A stretch of DNA of 64,000 nt from assembly GCA_007922225.1 (NCBI GenBank), contig ML679972.1, positions 37,973,579-38,037,578 on the forward strand, in the 5' to 3' direction. Origin of the DNA: Emydura subglobosa. Its lineage: Eukaryota; Chordata; Testudines; Chelidae. Below are positions 1 to 16,045 of this stretch, in pieces. The notes below the pieces were generated by a model. That model was not told the origin of the DNA and searched no databases. It worked only from the letters and a program-made list of their open reading frames with translations. Position 1 is the first letter of the stretch, and every line of letters starts with the position of its first letter. A program made the position numbers and the translations under genes.

Positions 1-1050
1 TCCTTTTCAGCTCAGTGCTGCCTCCAACTATTTGAGATACCTGGAGACCTTTGTTACTGGGTAACTGGAAGAACCACACTTGGGTGCTTCTCTAGACCTT
101 GTTATTTCCAGGATCTCCAAGCATATGACAGACATCAAAGCCTCACAGTCCCCTTTGTGAAATATGAGAGAACCTGCCCAGAGAAAGAGAGCTATGAAGT
201 AGGGCTGGATGGAAGAGCCAGGAATAGAAGTCAGGAGCATTAATGCCCACTACTCTGCTCTAGCCACTAGACCCTGCTCTCGAAACCAAAGACAGAACCT
301 AGTGCCTGACGCCCAGGAATGTGCTTTGACCTACAGACAACGCCCTATATTAAGCAAATGATGGAGAACAATAAGAAAAGAGAGAGTACACACATTGCTG
401 GTACAGCCTCAGCGTCTGTACTGCAGTCAGTTTGTTCAGTTCAGAGCAAAGAGAAGGACCAGAGTAGGCCAGCAAAAGGGAGCAAGTGTACAAGGGAGAG
501 ATTTAAGAAGTGGAAGAAAATATAGGCCTATGGTGCAGGGAAAGCCGGTTTGGTTCCCCGGTCTATTCTGACCTGTAATAGCACAGTCAGAATTAAAAAA
601 AACCCAAACCAATAGATTTCTAACTGGTAGAAAGAGAGACCTTATTAACATAACTTAAAATTAACCTGTGGAACACAATGCCAAATGATAATAAGCAACT
701 GGATAGGGCACTAAAGTTCTAAAAAGGAAGACCAGATGGCATTAGGCTAAAATCATAAGGACGATCAGCCCTGAAGAATAAGATAACAAGCTGGGGGTGG
801 TCAGGAAGGAAATGCATGTGAGCATTCCAGAGTGGGATGGGATTGCACAAGGAGGTCTATCAGGAAGCAAGGGTTATGCCACCCTCTGAAACGTCCAGTA
901 CAGGCTAGTGCAGGAGGCAGGATATCAGATAGATTCAAAGGACCACTAGTGCCACGTGCCTGGGTGTGTATGAGGATTCCAGTGGGAACTAAGGATCCCT
1001 GCTGGAAGCATTTCAGGGATAAAGGGATTTCTGGTGCTAGAGAGCTGGGT
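1..1050. other. Non-coding flank, no gene seen
   Basis: No open frame looks like protein and no splice-flanked exon is visible. Around 640-700 the phrase 'aacctgtggaacacaatgcc' resembles the CR1 LINE 3' region, so part of 560-790 may be a worn CR1 fragment. If the CpG island at 2240-2640 is the SAMD4B promoter, this stretch is SAMD4B intron 1 on the minus strand (inference). Confidence 0.4.
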
Positions 1051-1529
1051 TGAGGTAAGGCCTTGCGGGGAATATCTCCACAGGAAGGTCTCAGTACAGA
1101 GAGAAGAACAAATCTTCTCTAGGTAAGGATCTCAGGGGCACGTGCATAAGGAGGAGAGAGCAGCCACCCAGCATGACAGCGAAGGGAAACCTCTAGTCAG
1201 AGTCTGGTGGGGAGAGAGATGTGAGTGTCCTAAGGGTATCCAAGCAAGTAGATGGGAGATGTCCTGTCTGGTACATAGGAGTGGGGAAGAAATTTGGCTA
1301 GAGGGTCTCAGTGTGTATTTTCAGGGAGAAGAGATGGGATCTCTAGTGAAAGCCAGCCCCATGGAACCTATGGAGAGAGTGGGGGAGGAGGGGCATTAAG
1401 AATTATCTCCCTGGCAGGAGGAACAAGGGTTGGTGTGCTGATGGGTTGCATTTGTGTGTGGAGATGGGGTGTCCCTGGTTTAGGGCAGGGTAGCAGATGC
1501 CTGGTTGGGGAGAGAGGAAGTGATGTAAT

Positions 1530-2225
1530 ATATGGGAACCCCAGATCAGGATGGGATGGGGATCCAAGGGAGGAAAAAGGATTCCTAGTTGAAGTGAGGC
1601 TAAAGGGATGCCAGATCAGGGTGGGGTAGGATGTCTGCTTTGGGAGGGGGAGCAATCCTTGGTTTGGGGACAGAGCTGGAGTGAGTACAGGGGATCCCTG
1701 GATCAGGGATAATGGAATACAGGGGATCCCTCGTTCAGGGCATGGTTGGTTGGGATGGAGGGAAGGAGGATCTTCAGATCAGGGAAGACTTAATACAAGG
1801 GATCCCTGGAGCAGGGCTGTGATGTAGAGAATGGGATCCCCGGATCAGGGCAGGGATGGAGGGAACAGGGAGGGTCCCTGGATCAGGGTTGGGATGGAAT
1901 ACAGCAGGGGATCCCCAGATCAGGGTGGATTAGAGGATCTAGGTGGGGATGGTGGCTAGGATGGAGGGAAGGGGGGTCCCCGGATCAGGGCGGGGTTAGT
2001 TGGGATGGAGGGAAGGGGGGAGTCTCTGGATCAGGGCGGGGTTGGATATCGGGGGGGAGGTGCAGAGCAGGAAGGCGGGACCCTGGTTCAGGGAGGGGTG
2101 CGATGAAGCACAGAGAGGCCCTGGCTCAGGGCGGGGATCGGGGGCCCTGGATGGGGTGGGGGAGGGGCAAGATAAAGCACAGGCGAGGGGCCCGCATCGG
2201 GATCCCTGGTGGGGGAAGGGGCCGG
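1530..2225. repeat. Degenerate minisatellite built on a GGATCCCTGGATCAGGG core
   Basis: The phrase 'ggatccctggatcaggg', or near copies of it, recurs more than ten times (for example 1692, 1722, 1800, 1832, 1872, 1910, 1977, 2027). Copies are separated by variable spacers such as 'cagggatggagggaa'. Weaker copies extend left to about 990. Spacing is irregular, mostly 30-70 bp, so this is an old and reshuffled array. It runs directly into the CpG island. Confidence 0.75.
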
Positions 2226-2239
2226 GCGAGGGGAGAAGC

Positions 2240-2640
2240 AGAGGGGTGGGGGGAGGCCGCGTCCTGCACTCACCGTCGCTGCGGCCCGTCCGGCCCCGGC
2301 CGCCCTCGGCCCCGCCGCCAGCCTCACACCGAGGCGCCCGTACCGTAGAGCCCTCCGCGCAACGTCAGCGCGCACGGCACGCAACGCGTAATCGCGCAGC
2401 AGCCCTGCCATTGGCTGCGAAAGGTAGACTGGCAGCGGTGGGGGCCAACCAAGCGCTCGAGGCTGCCCTTGGTGGGGCGCGGCTTCTGGCGCGCGCGACT
2501 GGACACATGCGCAACACACCCCCTCCCGCCCAGCCAAGACTGCAGGCTGAGCCCTGGAGCCTTTGATTGGTTCTCGGTCCTGTCAGTCCGAGGCGCCGCA
2601 GCCAATGGCGTGGAGGCAGCGTGTTGACGTACCTGGCAGG
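2240..2640. promoter_or_regulatory. CpG-island promoter with CCAAT and NRF1-like motifs, probably driving a minus-strand gene
   Basis: The stretch is rich in CpG. It has CCAAT boxes at 2410-2414 and 2566-2570 (minus strand) and 2602-2606 (plus strand), and an NRF1-like TGCGCA at 2508-2513. There is no TATA box. This is typical of a housekeeping, possibly bidirectional promoter. Together with the minus-strand splice donor at 2273 it predicts transcription leftwards. In mammals SAMD4B is the divergent neighbour of GMFG, so it is the best candidate; no coding sequence here proves it. Confidence 0.6.
2274..2400 (-). other. Candidate non-coding first exon (SAMD4B?) ending in a strong splice donor
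   Basis: Read on the minus strand, the sequence ends 'cgcagcgacg' and is followed by GTGAGTGCAGG, a near-ideal U2 donor (the GTGAGT is 2273 down to 2268). It lies just downstream, in the minus direction, of two CCAAT boxes. The 5' boundary near 2400 is a guess. Identity with SAMD4B rests only on expected mammalian gene order. Confidence 0.4.
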
Positions 2641-2689
2641 GCTGTGGCGTTTGAGTGTCTGCTTGGGCGGGACGAAGGCTGTCTCCACC

Positions 2690-2855
2690 CCCAACTCCTC
2701 CCTTCCCTCCCCTCCCTCACACCACCCCCACTCTTCCCCGCCCCCTTCCCCTCCCCCCTTTCCCCTCCCCTTTCTCTTCCCTTCCCCTCCCCTCCTCCAG
2801 TCTCCTCCCTTCCCCTCCCCTCCCCCCTTACCCCTTCTTCTCTTTCCCCAGTGTT
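2690..2855. repeat. Polypyrimidine tract beside the CpG island
   Basis: About 165 bases are almost entirely C and T on the + strand, mostly 'cccctccc' and 'ccttcccc' words. Such mirror-like tracts can form triplex DNA. The long frames across it are low-complexity artefacts. Confidence 0.8.
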
Positions 2856-3489
2856 CACAAATCATGAGATTTTGTAAAGAAATAAACAAATAAATGTCAG
2901 GTTTTTCCTCTGCCCCCCAGCTCTGGTCACGTGTTCAAGCTTTTCCCTGCGACCATGAGGATCTAGCACTTAGAGCTGGCGCCACTGAGGAAATCGACCA
3001 GCAGGGTGGTGCTGGGGTGCCCCGAGAGCTGTGGCGGGGTCTGTCCCCCCAGGGTGACGTGCGTTTTTGGCTCTCTTCCCCTTTTAGCTTGTGTCTCTTT
3101 GGACGCGGCTGTAGCGGAACGAAATTCCCTGACAAAACAACTTTGGGTTAACACAGGGTGACAGTTGCCCGGAGTCATGTCAGGCCAGCGTGTTCAGCAA
3201 AGCAGCACTCAAACCATTCCAGGAAAAGCAGAGTTCCTTTAGTTCAAACTCAAATCTCTAAACCCAGCAATCACGGAGCTAAGGCACATGCCGACTCAGC
3301 CCCCAGCTCTCCAAAGAGTGCGTCCACACAGGGTGTTGTACCGCCAGAGCTGTAGTGGTGTAATTATACTGGTAGAGTTCTGCCGGTAGACAAGCCTGTA
3401 AGGTTTTCTTCTTTTTTTAAAAAAAATCTGAGATTCTCACAGCCACCCAGGACTCCAGGAACTGGGGATAGGAGACAGAACATCAAAAA

Positions 3490-3690
3490 TCATATAATAA
3501 TAAAACTTCCTAGCTGTTATCTAGTGCTTTTCAGCCACAGATCTCAAAGCATTTTACAAAGGAGATCATTATCCCTGTTTTACAGATGGGGAAACTGAGG
3601 TGCAGAGTGGGGAAGTGAGATGCCAAAGGTCACCCAGCAAGCCAGTGGCTGAGCTGGATATAGATCTCCAAATTGCAGCTTTGCCAACCC
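3490..3690 (-). repeat. MIR/CORE-like SINE copy
   Basis: It carries the reverse-oriented core words 'gttttacagatggggaaac' and 'aaaggtcacccagcaag', typical of amniote MIR-like SINEs. It is flanked by the 'caaagcattttacaaa' segment that goes with them. Confidence 0.65.
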
Positions 3691-3849
3691 TGGGGGGCTC
3701 AAAAATGATGAGCCAATCCTCTACCCCCCCAATCACGAGTGTCTTAAAATCCTGAAATTTAAAATAAAAGGAATTCTGGGATTTTGGGGAAAAAAAACCC
3801 CTTTTTTGGGGTGAAAAATTGAAAACTGCAATGTTTTTCTTCTGAAAAA

Positions 3850-4115
3850 CCAGCACGGCACCTCATGGGGGTTGTAGCTTGGGCACCTCATGCACTGCCT
3901 CTCTATAGCTCAGTGTCCCCAGTCGGACTGCATCTCCCATGATGCACCACAGTCTCCTCATGTGGGGAGAGGGCACCATGGCAGGTATGTCGCTGCAGTG
4001 CATCATGGGAAATGTAGGCCAGCTGAGCAACCCAGCCTACAAAAAAGAATGGGGATATGAGATAACTGAACTGCAATTCCCAGGAGGCACTGCAGCAGCA
4101 GTTCAGCATGTATGG
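3850..4115. repeat. Old interspersed repeat with three ZNF143-like motifs
   Basis: The motif 'ctgcatctcccatgatgcac' (about 3928) recurs inverted as 'tgcatcatgggaaatgtag' (about 3998) and direct as 'ctgcaattcccaggaggcac' (about 4070). This arrangement is common in ancient amniote inverted-repeat DNA elements. The words resemble the ZNF143/THAP11 consensus (ACTACAATTCCCAGNATGC). It lies about 1 kb upstream of GMFG exon 1. Confidence 0.5.
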
Positions 4116-4179
4116 GCAATAATAATTAATTATTTTATTCAGCTTTAATTAATTAACGAACTGGAATGCCTCCAGGCCA

Positions 4180-4510
4180 TGGCCCCTCACTGTATCCACC
4201 TACAGCAAAAAGACAGTCCCTGCCCCGGACAGCTTCTAATCTAAGTGTAAGTGTATGGCCAGCAGGTGAATGTGCTCCTTGGTGTTTGCAGTACCAGCTG
4301 TGGGTGGGGAGCCCAAGCAGATCTGGAGCCCTCAGTATTTCTGTGCTCCAGTTCCCCACCTGTAAAATGGCAGCTCTTTGAGCCTGGTCTCTTGCTTTGT
4401 GTTTGTGCAGCACTTGGCGCAATGGGGGTCTCGGTCTGGGTCTGTGCAGCACCTGACACAACCCCTGATCTCGGACGGGGTCTCTAGTCTCTCCCATAAT
4501 ACACCTAATA
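4180..4510 (-). repeat. SINE/L2-like 3' segment
   Basis: It contains 'agacagtccctgccccgga' and two copies of 'gtgcagcac(c/t)tg' next to 'caatgggggtctcgg'. The same block recurs at 17.7, 19.0 and 20.3-20.5 kb in this window. Confidence 0.5.
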
Positions 4511-4859
4511 ATTTTGATTGTGTGACTGGCTCCAATCCCCCTTTCCGTGGCGCTGGGGTGGGGGAAGCTGTTGGTGGCTGATTTAACACGCTGCCCTGGT
4601 GTAAAGGTGTGTAGAAAGCACAGGGTTCGGCGGAAGCAGTGCGAAACCTGTGTGCATCCGTTGGGAAGCTGGGGGGGGCGGGGAGAGGCAGGGGGAGGTG
4701 GCAGTTGGTTCAGATCATCCAAAACAGGATGTGGTGGCACATGGGGAGATCCGCAACTGCCCTGGCGCCCTGGGGACATGCCCGGCCACCTCTGCCCTTT
4801 TACTTCCCAGCCGCCCTTTGTGTTGTTCTGCCCTCCCTCTGCCCCTCCCCGTTCAGGCC

Positions 4860-5070
4860 CAAACCCCTTCCTCTTTCCACACAGGCCCATCCCCGCCCCG
4901 CCCCGCCCCGTCCTCCCCCACCCCCACACTTCCCCCAGCAGATCGGAGCTGTCAAAGTGTTGACTGGAAGCCCTGAGCATCCTGTCACAGGGTCAGCGCC
5001 CGCCCAGCTTGTGTGAGGAGAGCAGAGAGTCGGGCCCGCCTGGTGCTGGGACAGCAGAGACTGCGGCAGA
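4860..5070 (+). promoter_or_regulatory. GMFG: GMFG core promoter and 5' UTR
   Basis: A run of GC boxes ('ccccgccccgccccgcccc' at about 4893-4912) and a 'cacttcccc' ETS-like word at about 4927 precede exon 1. There is no TATA box. Transcription most likely starts between about 4985 and 5040. The 5' UTR ends 'ctgcggcagaATG', with an A at -3 as expected for a good start. The transcription start is not fixed by sequence alone. Confidence 0.6.
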
Positions 5071-11099
<6,029 letters not shown>

Positions 11100-11168
11100 G
11101 GGGTGGTGAGACCCTCCCCCCCCCCAACTCCACTGGGCCCGGGCCCCCCTTCTACTGGAAAGAAATCA

Positions 11169-11195
11169 AATAAACCACTTGGGACGCATCCGGGG
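11169..11195 (+). terminator. GMFG: GMFG polyadenylation signal
   Basis: AATAAA at 11169-11174 lies 70 nt after the stop and is followed by the GT-rich 'ggggtgtccagttggtgtctgag', a plausible downstream element. Confidence 0.85.
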
Positions 11196-11844
11196 TGTCC
11201 AGTTGGTGTCTGAGTCTATTCCTGCTGGGGGGATAACCCTGCCCCCCATTATTGCCTGGGACTTTCCCTGCCCCTCCCCCCATTACTACCTGGGTCTGCC
11301 CCTCCCCCTCCCTATTACTACTTGGGTCTGTCCCTACTGAGGGGTCTAATGCTGCCCCCTCTCATGGTCTCAGTTCTGAGTTCCCCCTACCCCGGGCCTA
11401 GCACAGATGCCTCCTCCAGCCCCCCACCCCTAATGCCAGGCCCCAGACTCTATTTCATGTGGGCAGGGATGGGAAATTGGAGGGTCCCTCCAGGGCTGGG
11501 CAGGAGGGGTGGGGGAGCTCGCCCTGCCTGTGCTCCGAGGATATGCCCAGTCTCCAGCCTGGCACTGCATCCCAAGGGAGAGCGCCCCCGACAGAGCCCC
11601 CCAGCTCCCTGGAGGAGGGCCTGCAGCTTCTCCGCAGCTGGGGATTTGCAGTTCTGGGCAGTGAGGGGGTGGGAGCTGCAGGGGGCAGCAGGGCAGCAAT
11701 GGCTGGGTTGGGAGGGGTCACGGGTGGCAGTGGTGGGGGTGGTTTGATTTGCAAAGGAATCCAGATCTGGAGGCAAAAGCTGGGACTCAAGCATTAGTGC
11801 AGGAAGGGAGAGTAGCTTGTGAAGTGTGCGTCTCTCCCTCTTGC

Positions 11845-11975
11845 TCACACTCAGAGAGCAGGGCTCAGCCCCTCCAGCAGGGGGCAGCGCACCTCACACA
11901 CACACACACACACACACAGATCAGAGCTCAGCTCCTCCAGTAGGGGGTGGCAGGGACAAATACACACACCCACAC
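11845..11975. repeat. CA-rich minisatellite with CTCF-like words
   Basis: Two units of 'cagcccctccagcagggggc' plus a CA run, the same composite as at 7.4-7.6 kb. Confidence 0.65.
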
Positions 11976-12029
11976 AACTGACTAATTGATAGGTCTCAAA
12001 ATGTGACTTGAACAGGGAATTGTCACTGA

Positions 12030-13205
12030 GTGTATCTCTTTCCAGTGAGGTCCCGGCCCTTCAGGAACTGGTTCTTGGCCCTGCGCTATTTCACATTTTT
12101 ATCAATGACCTGGAAGAAACTGTAAAATCATCACTGATAAAGTTTGCAGACGACACAAACATCGGGAGAGTGGTAAATAGTGAGGATGACACGTCACTGA
12201 TTCAAACCGGGCGCAAACAAACAATTTGTGTTTTAATACGGCTCAGTGTCAATAGAGACACTTAGGAACAAGGAACGTTGGCCGTACTTACAGGCTGGGG
12301 GACTCTCTCCTGGGAAGCTGTGACTCTGAAAAAGATCTGGGGGTGGGGGTGGAGAATCAGCTGAATGTGAGCTCCCGGTGCGACGCTGGGGGCCAAAAGA
12401 GCTGATGCAATCCTGGGATATATAAACTGGACTCTCAAGTAGGAGCAGAGAGGTGAACTGCTGGAATCCTGGGTCCAGTTCTGGTGCCCACAGCTGAAGA
12501 TGGACGTTGATACATTGGCGAGGGGTCAGAGAAGAGCCACAAGAATGATTAAAGGGTTAGAAAACCTTCCTTGGAGCGATAGACTCCAGGAGCTCAATCT
12601 GTTTAGCTTAACAGAGAGAAGGTGAAGGGGTGACAGGATCCCTGTCTATAAATACTTGCATAGGGAACAAATATTTAATGACAAAAACAGCAAGAATTCT
12701 GTGGCACCTTAAAGACTAGCAAATTTATTTGGGCATAAGTTTTTGTGGGCAGAAACCCACTGCGTCGGATATAAGTGGGTTTCTGCCCACGAAAGCTTAT
12801 GCCCAAATAAATTTGTTAGTCTTTAAGGTGCCACAAGACTCTCTCTGTTTTGCTAAAAACAGACTAACACGGCTACCCCTCTGCAACTATTTAATGACAG
12901 GCTCGTCAGTCTAGCAGCGGAAGGTCTAACCTGATCCCGTGGCTGGAAGCTGAAGCTAAAATAACCCAGACTGCAAATAAGGTGTCAGTTTTTAACGCTC
13001 AGAGGAATTAACCCTGGAACAATTTACCAAGGATCGTGTTAGGGTCTCCATCACAGAAAATTTTAAAATCAAGATGGGCTGTTTCTCTGAGAGACCTGCT
13101 CTGGGAATCATGCTGGGGCAAGTCTCTGGCCAGCGGTACCCAGGGGGTCAGACCAGATGACCATGATAGGTCCTTCTGCCCTTGGAAACTCCGAGTCTCG
13201 AATGC
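12030..13205 (+). mobile_element. CR1 LINE: end of reverse transcriptase and 3' region, interrupted by a nested element
   Basis: One frame at 12050-12180 reads FHIFINDLEETVKSSLIKFA then DDTN, the F-A-D-D catalytic box region of CR1 reverse transcriptase. The 3' region follows ('agaagagccacaagaatgat', 'ttagaaaaccttccttgg'). It ends near 13200 with 'gaccagatgaccatgatagg'. The frame is broken by stops, so the copy is dead. At 12684-12887 it is split by another element. Confidence 0.88.
12672..12899. mobile_element. Inverted-repeat retroelement fragment inside CR1, 12-bp duplication
   Basis: The insert at 12684-12887 (204 bp) is flanked by identical TATTTAATGACA at 12672-12683 and 12888-12899. 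Inside, arms 12701-12761 and 12774-12834 (61 nt each, 3 mismatches) are inverse copies around a 12-nt loop. The right arm holds GTGGG-loop-CCCAC-GAAA-GC-TTAT-GC, resembling the stem II/GAAA/stem III part of hammerhead ribozymes known from Penelope-like elements. The CUGAUGA box is not recognisable here. A 12-bp duplication fits target-primed retrotransposition better than a DNA transposon. Family naming is inference. Confidence 0.75.
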
Positions 13206-13209
13206 CTGG

Positions 13210-14000
13210 CACCAGGTGGGTGGGAATCGGACTCTGACATCAGTTCCACTGTGGGTCTTGTAGAATCGGGAGCTTAACTCTTCAGTTCCTGCTTTTCTGG
13301 ACTTGGTGTTTGGCTGGTCTCAGCGTTTTGGAAGGGAACAAACTTAACTCTGGACTCAGGGTGTTCTCTGACCATGACTATAAATCAGGAGTAAGATTCT
13401 GCCCTCAGTCGCCCCTGCGTAACTCTCTCGACATCAGTGGGGCCAGATCCCCAGTTGGTGTCAATCAGCCTCAGCGCTGTTGACATCAGTCATGCCCCGT
13501 GCAATTACTCCGGATTTACACCAGCATCAGAATCTGTCCTGTGATCTCCATTGCTGCCTTTTGGCCCCTGGGGAAGGGGGCGGGGGCGCCGGTATGTGCC
13601 CCCCCACCAAAATGCCCCATGTAACCCAGAAACCTCTGCGGTGTTCCCCTTGAAAGAGAACAATGGCTCTGCTGGTTACCGTGGAAACCTGCTGACGGCC
13701 CGGCCCGGCCTAGTTACAAGCCACGCCGCATCTGTCAATCGCCTGTACCCCTACACCTCTTCCCCCCCTCTCCCCCCCGCAGCTTTCCGGGGTTCCCTAC
13801 AAGCGCCTGGCCCAGTGCTCAGTGCCGGGGGCTCCTGGCCCAGTCAGGCAGGACAGTTGGTACCACTGGGCCCTGCTCCACCACCTTGGGCCCTGCTCCT
13901 CCCCACCCCATCTCCAGCCCTCACCCCAGCCTCTGGGCACAAGAGTAATTCATTGGGAGGGGGCTCTGCACTGGCTGGGGCTGGTATGAGGGAGCCAAGG
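13210..14000. other. Unique-looking non-coding DNA with one palindromic repeat
   Basis: No exon is supported. At 13440-13530 lies a member of the 'cagatccccagctggtgt' repeat family (see 35865-36015). Near 13677 'ggttaccgtggaaacc' resembles an RFX X-box. Confidence 0.45.
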
Positions 14001-14019
14001 CTGTTTCCTGGGACTGAAA

Positions 14020-14205
14020 TATATCCCTCCTTCCCTCCCTGTCTCCATCCATCCCTCCTTCCCTCCCTGCCAGTTCACAATGTCCCTCCATCCCTCCGTT
14101 CCCCTACACGCCATCCATCCATCCATCCCTATAGACTCACTCAATCCATCCATCCTATACACACTATCTAATCTAATCCCGTACACACCCCTCTATCCAT
14201 CCATG
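14020..14205. repeat. CCTT/CCAT-rich microsatellite and minisatellite
   Basis: Words such as 'ccatccatccatcc', 'ccctccttccctccc' and 'cctatacacactatc' alternate. This is the inverse of the 'ggatggatagaggggtgtgt' family found at 28.7, 26.1 and 54.0 kb. Confidence 0.7.
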
Positions 14206-14985
14206 GGCTCCCTGGTCTGATTTGAGGGGGCAGGAAGGGGATATACCAGGAGAGAGGGGCCTACAGGTCTGAGTGGGGGAGGGAAGGGGATACGGGGCCC
14301 CTGGCTCTGATTGGGAGCTCTCCCACTGCGCACTATGAAGACGGGCTCTGCCAGCCCTGCCCAGGTCACCCCAGGGCGGTGCCGCCTGGTGCATCGCCAG
14401 GGCCCCGCTGTTGTTAGGATCTGCGGAGACACCCACACGGGCACGTGGAACCATCCCCTGAGGGGCAAACCCTGGGCAGCCCCAGCTGGCACCTGTCACT
14501 CCGTGGCTCACAGGGCAGGGGTCTCCGGCCAGGCCGGGGAGTTTGGCTGCGCCTGGCTGTGGGGGGCAGGTGGAGAGGCTGTTGCAGGAGCCACTGGAGA
14601 GCGCTGTACTTGGGGGGGCCAAACCGTGGTGCGCCCCCGAGGGGTGATGGAGCTCTGCCTTTGCCGGAGCTCCCATGTGCCAAGGAGGAGCGGCTGAGCA
14701 GGGATGGGGGATGCTGGAAGGGGTCGCACCCACTCGGAACCGTCAATGGGTTCTCAGCCACTTTGCTGGGCGGGAGTTTTAAAGGCTTTTACCCTGCTCC
14801 AGCCATGGGAGCGTGTATAACATGCACGTGTGCACACACACACACACACACACACGCGCATGCGCACATTCACACACATGCACAGATACACACACATCTC
14901 CCTTTCACATCATATGGGGTCCTGAGGAAAGGAACCCAGGATTCACCCCCCCAGCAGCGCTACTCTCAGGGATCACCGTAAAGGG
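14201..14985 (+). repeat. Copy A of an inverted duplication
   Basis: It matches 53210-54018 on the opposite strand, by eye about 92 percent over the best 240 bp, with most differences transitions. One edge is a CCATCC array and the other runs through a CA repeat at about 14830-14870 into weaker similarity. Both copies keep one stop-free frame of more than 100 codons, but the frame has no recognisable domain and is GC-rich. Confidence 0.8.
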
Positions 14986-14999
14986 TAGATTTTATACTG

Positions 15000-15800
15000 A
15001 AGGCTAGGGCAGTACTGACACAAAAGAAAGGGCGGGGGGCGTCCCGGAGCCGGGCCATGTCGCAGCGGTGGGGTGTGCAGCGCATCCCGGCAGACCCAAG
15101 CACGCTGTGACCTAGCCAGTGCACCCAGACCAGCGAAGCCACGGCAGCAGGGGTCACAGTGTGGGCTAACTGCCCTCGTAATAGCCTACCTGGGACTCAG
15201 GCCGGGGGCAGGTGGCTAGCCTGGACCAGTCTGTCCAGCTGCACCTTTGCTGCTATTTTTAGCGAGCTGCCACATGTATGCGGACCTGGACTGCAGTGCC
15301 ACCTGCCGACTGCAGCCTGGATCCACCCAGGGAGGCAATGGCCCTTTGACTGGGCTCCTTTCCAACCTGCAGCGAAGTTGAATAAATAAAGGGCATTTTT
15401 ACAAAGCACTCAGGAGTATTCCCACCTCTCGTCGCTGGGTGCCCTGCGTTTCCCCTCATCCGGGCCTGGCTCGCCCGGGTGCTGGTTCCCTCCGGCATGG
15501 TGCTGGTCCCCAGAGGCCGAGCACAGCTGCAAAAGTCAGCCGAGGCCCTGGGTGCTTTTCCCTTCCTTGCATGAGGGAAAAGGTCAGAGGCACTGGCTGG
15601 GGACAGGCTGTGATGCATGGGTCCTGTCAGGCGCAGGCTGACATTCAGGGAAACAGCTGGGCGGGAGGTGATTGCACATGTGTGTGTGTGTGTGGAGGGG
15701 GGGTGGCTCCAAGAGCAGAGACCGTCATGGTGCTTACTGGGGGCAAATGCAGCTGCATGGGAGAAGCTGCACTGGTAAACCCAGTTAGATAGTGCCCCGG
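15000..15800. other. Non-coding stretch
   Basis: I see no exon or clear repeat apart from a short GT run near 15680. AATAAA-like words near 15378 are not linked to any coding sequence. Confidence 0.4.
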
Positions 15801-15804
15801 TGGG

Positions 15805-16045
15805 AGGGAGATGCAGAATGGGCTAGTGGTTATTGGGGGTGAGGGTGCTGGGATCCAGAATTCCTGGTTCTTTCCTTGATGCTGTAAGGGAGTATGGTGC
15901 GCTGGTTTGCGCTGTGAAGGTAGGTGTGGGGAGGGAGGCTGGGAATCAGAACTCCTGGGTTCTAACCCCAGCTCAGGGAAAGGTGGGGAGGTCTAGTGGT
16001 TAGAGCGGGATGGGGCTGGTAGTCAGGCCTACTGGGGGCACTCAG
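15805..16045 (+). repeat. Three tandem tRNA-headed SINE fragments
   Basis: Copies of 'gctagtggttattggggg' and 'ctagtggttagagcggg' alternate with 'agaactcctgggttctaacc'. Confidence 0.65.

Noticed and set aside
4153..4980. 275-codon minus ORF
   Set aside because: It spans a SINE-like segment and the GMFG GC-box promoter; no domain, and antisense to the promoter.
12050..12265. Coding reverse transcriptase
   Set aside because: Only a short fragment around the FADD box survives, with stops, in a 5'-truncated CR1 copy.
15370..15395. Possible polyA signals (AATAAA)
   Set aside because: No coding exon or conserved 3' UTR upstream; such words are frequent by chance.
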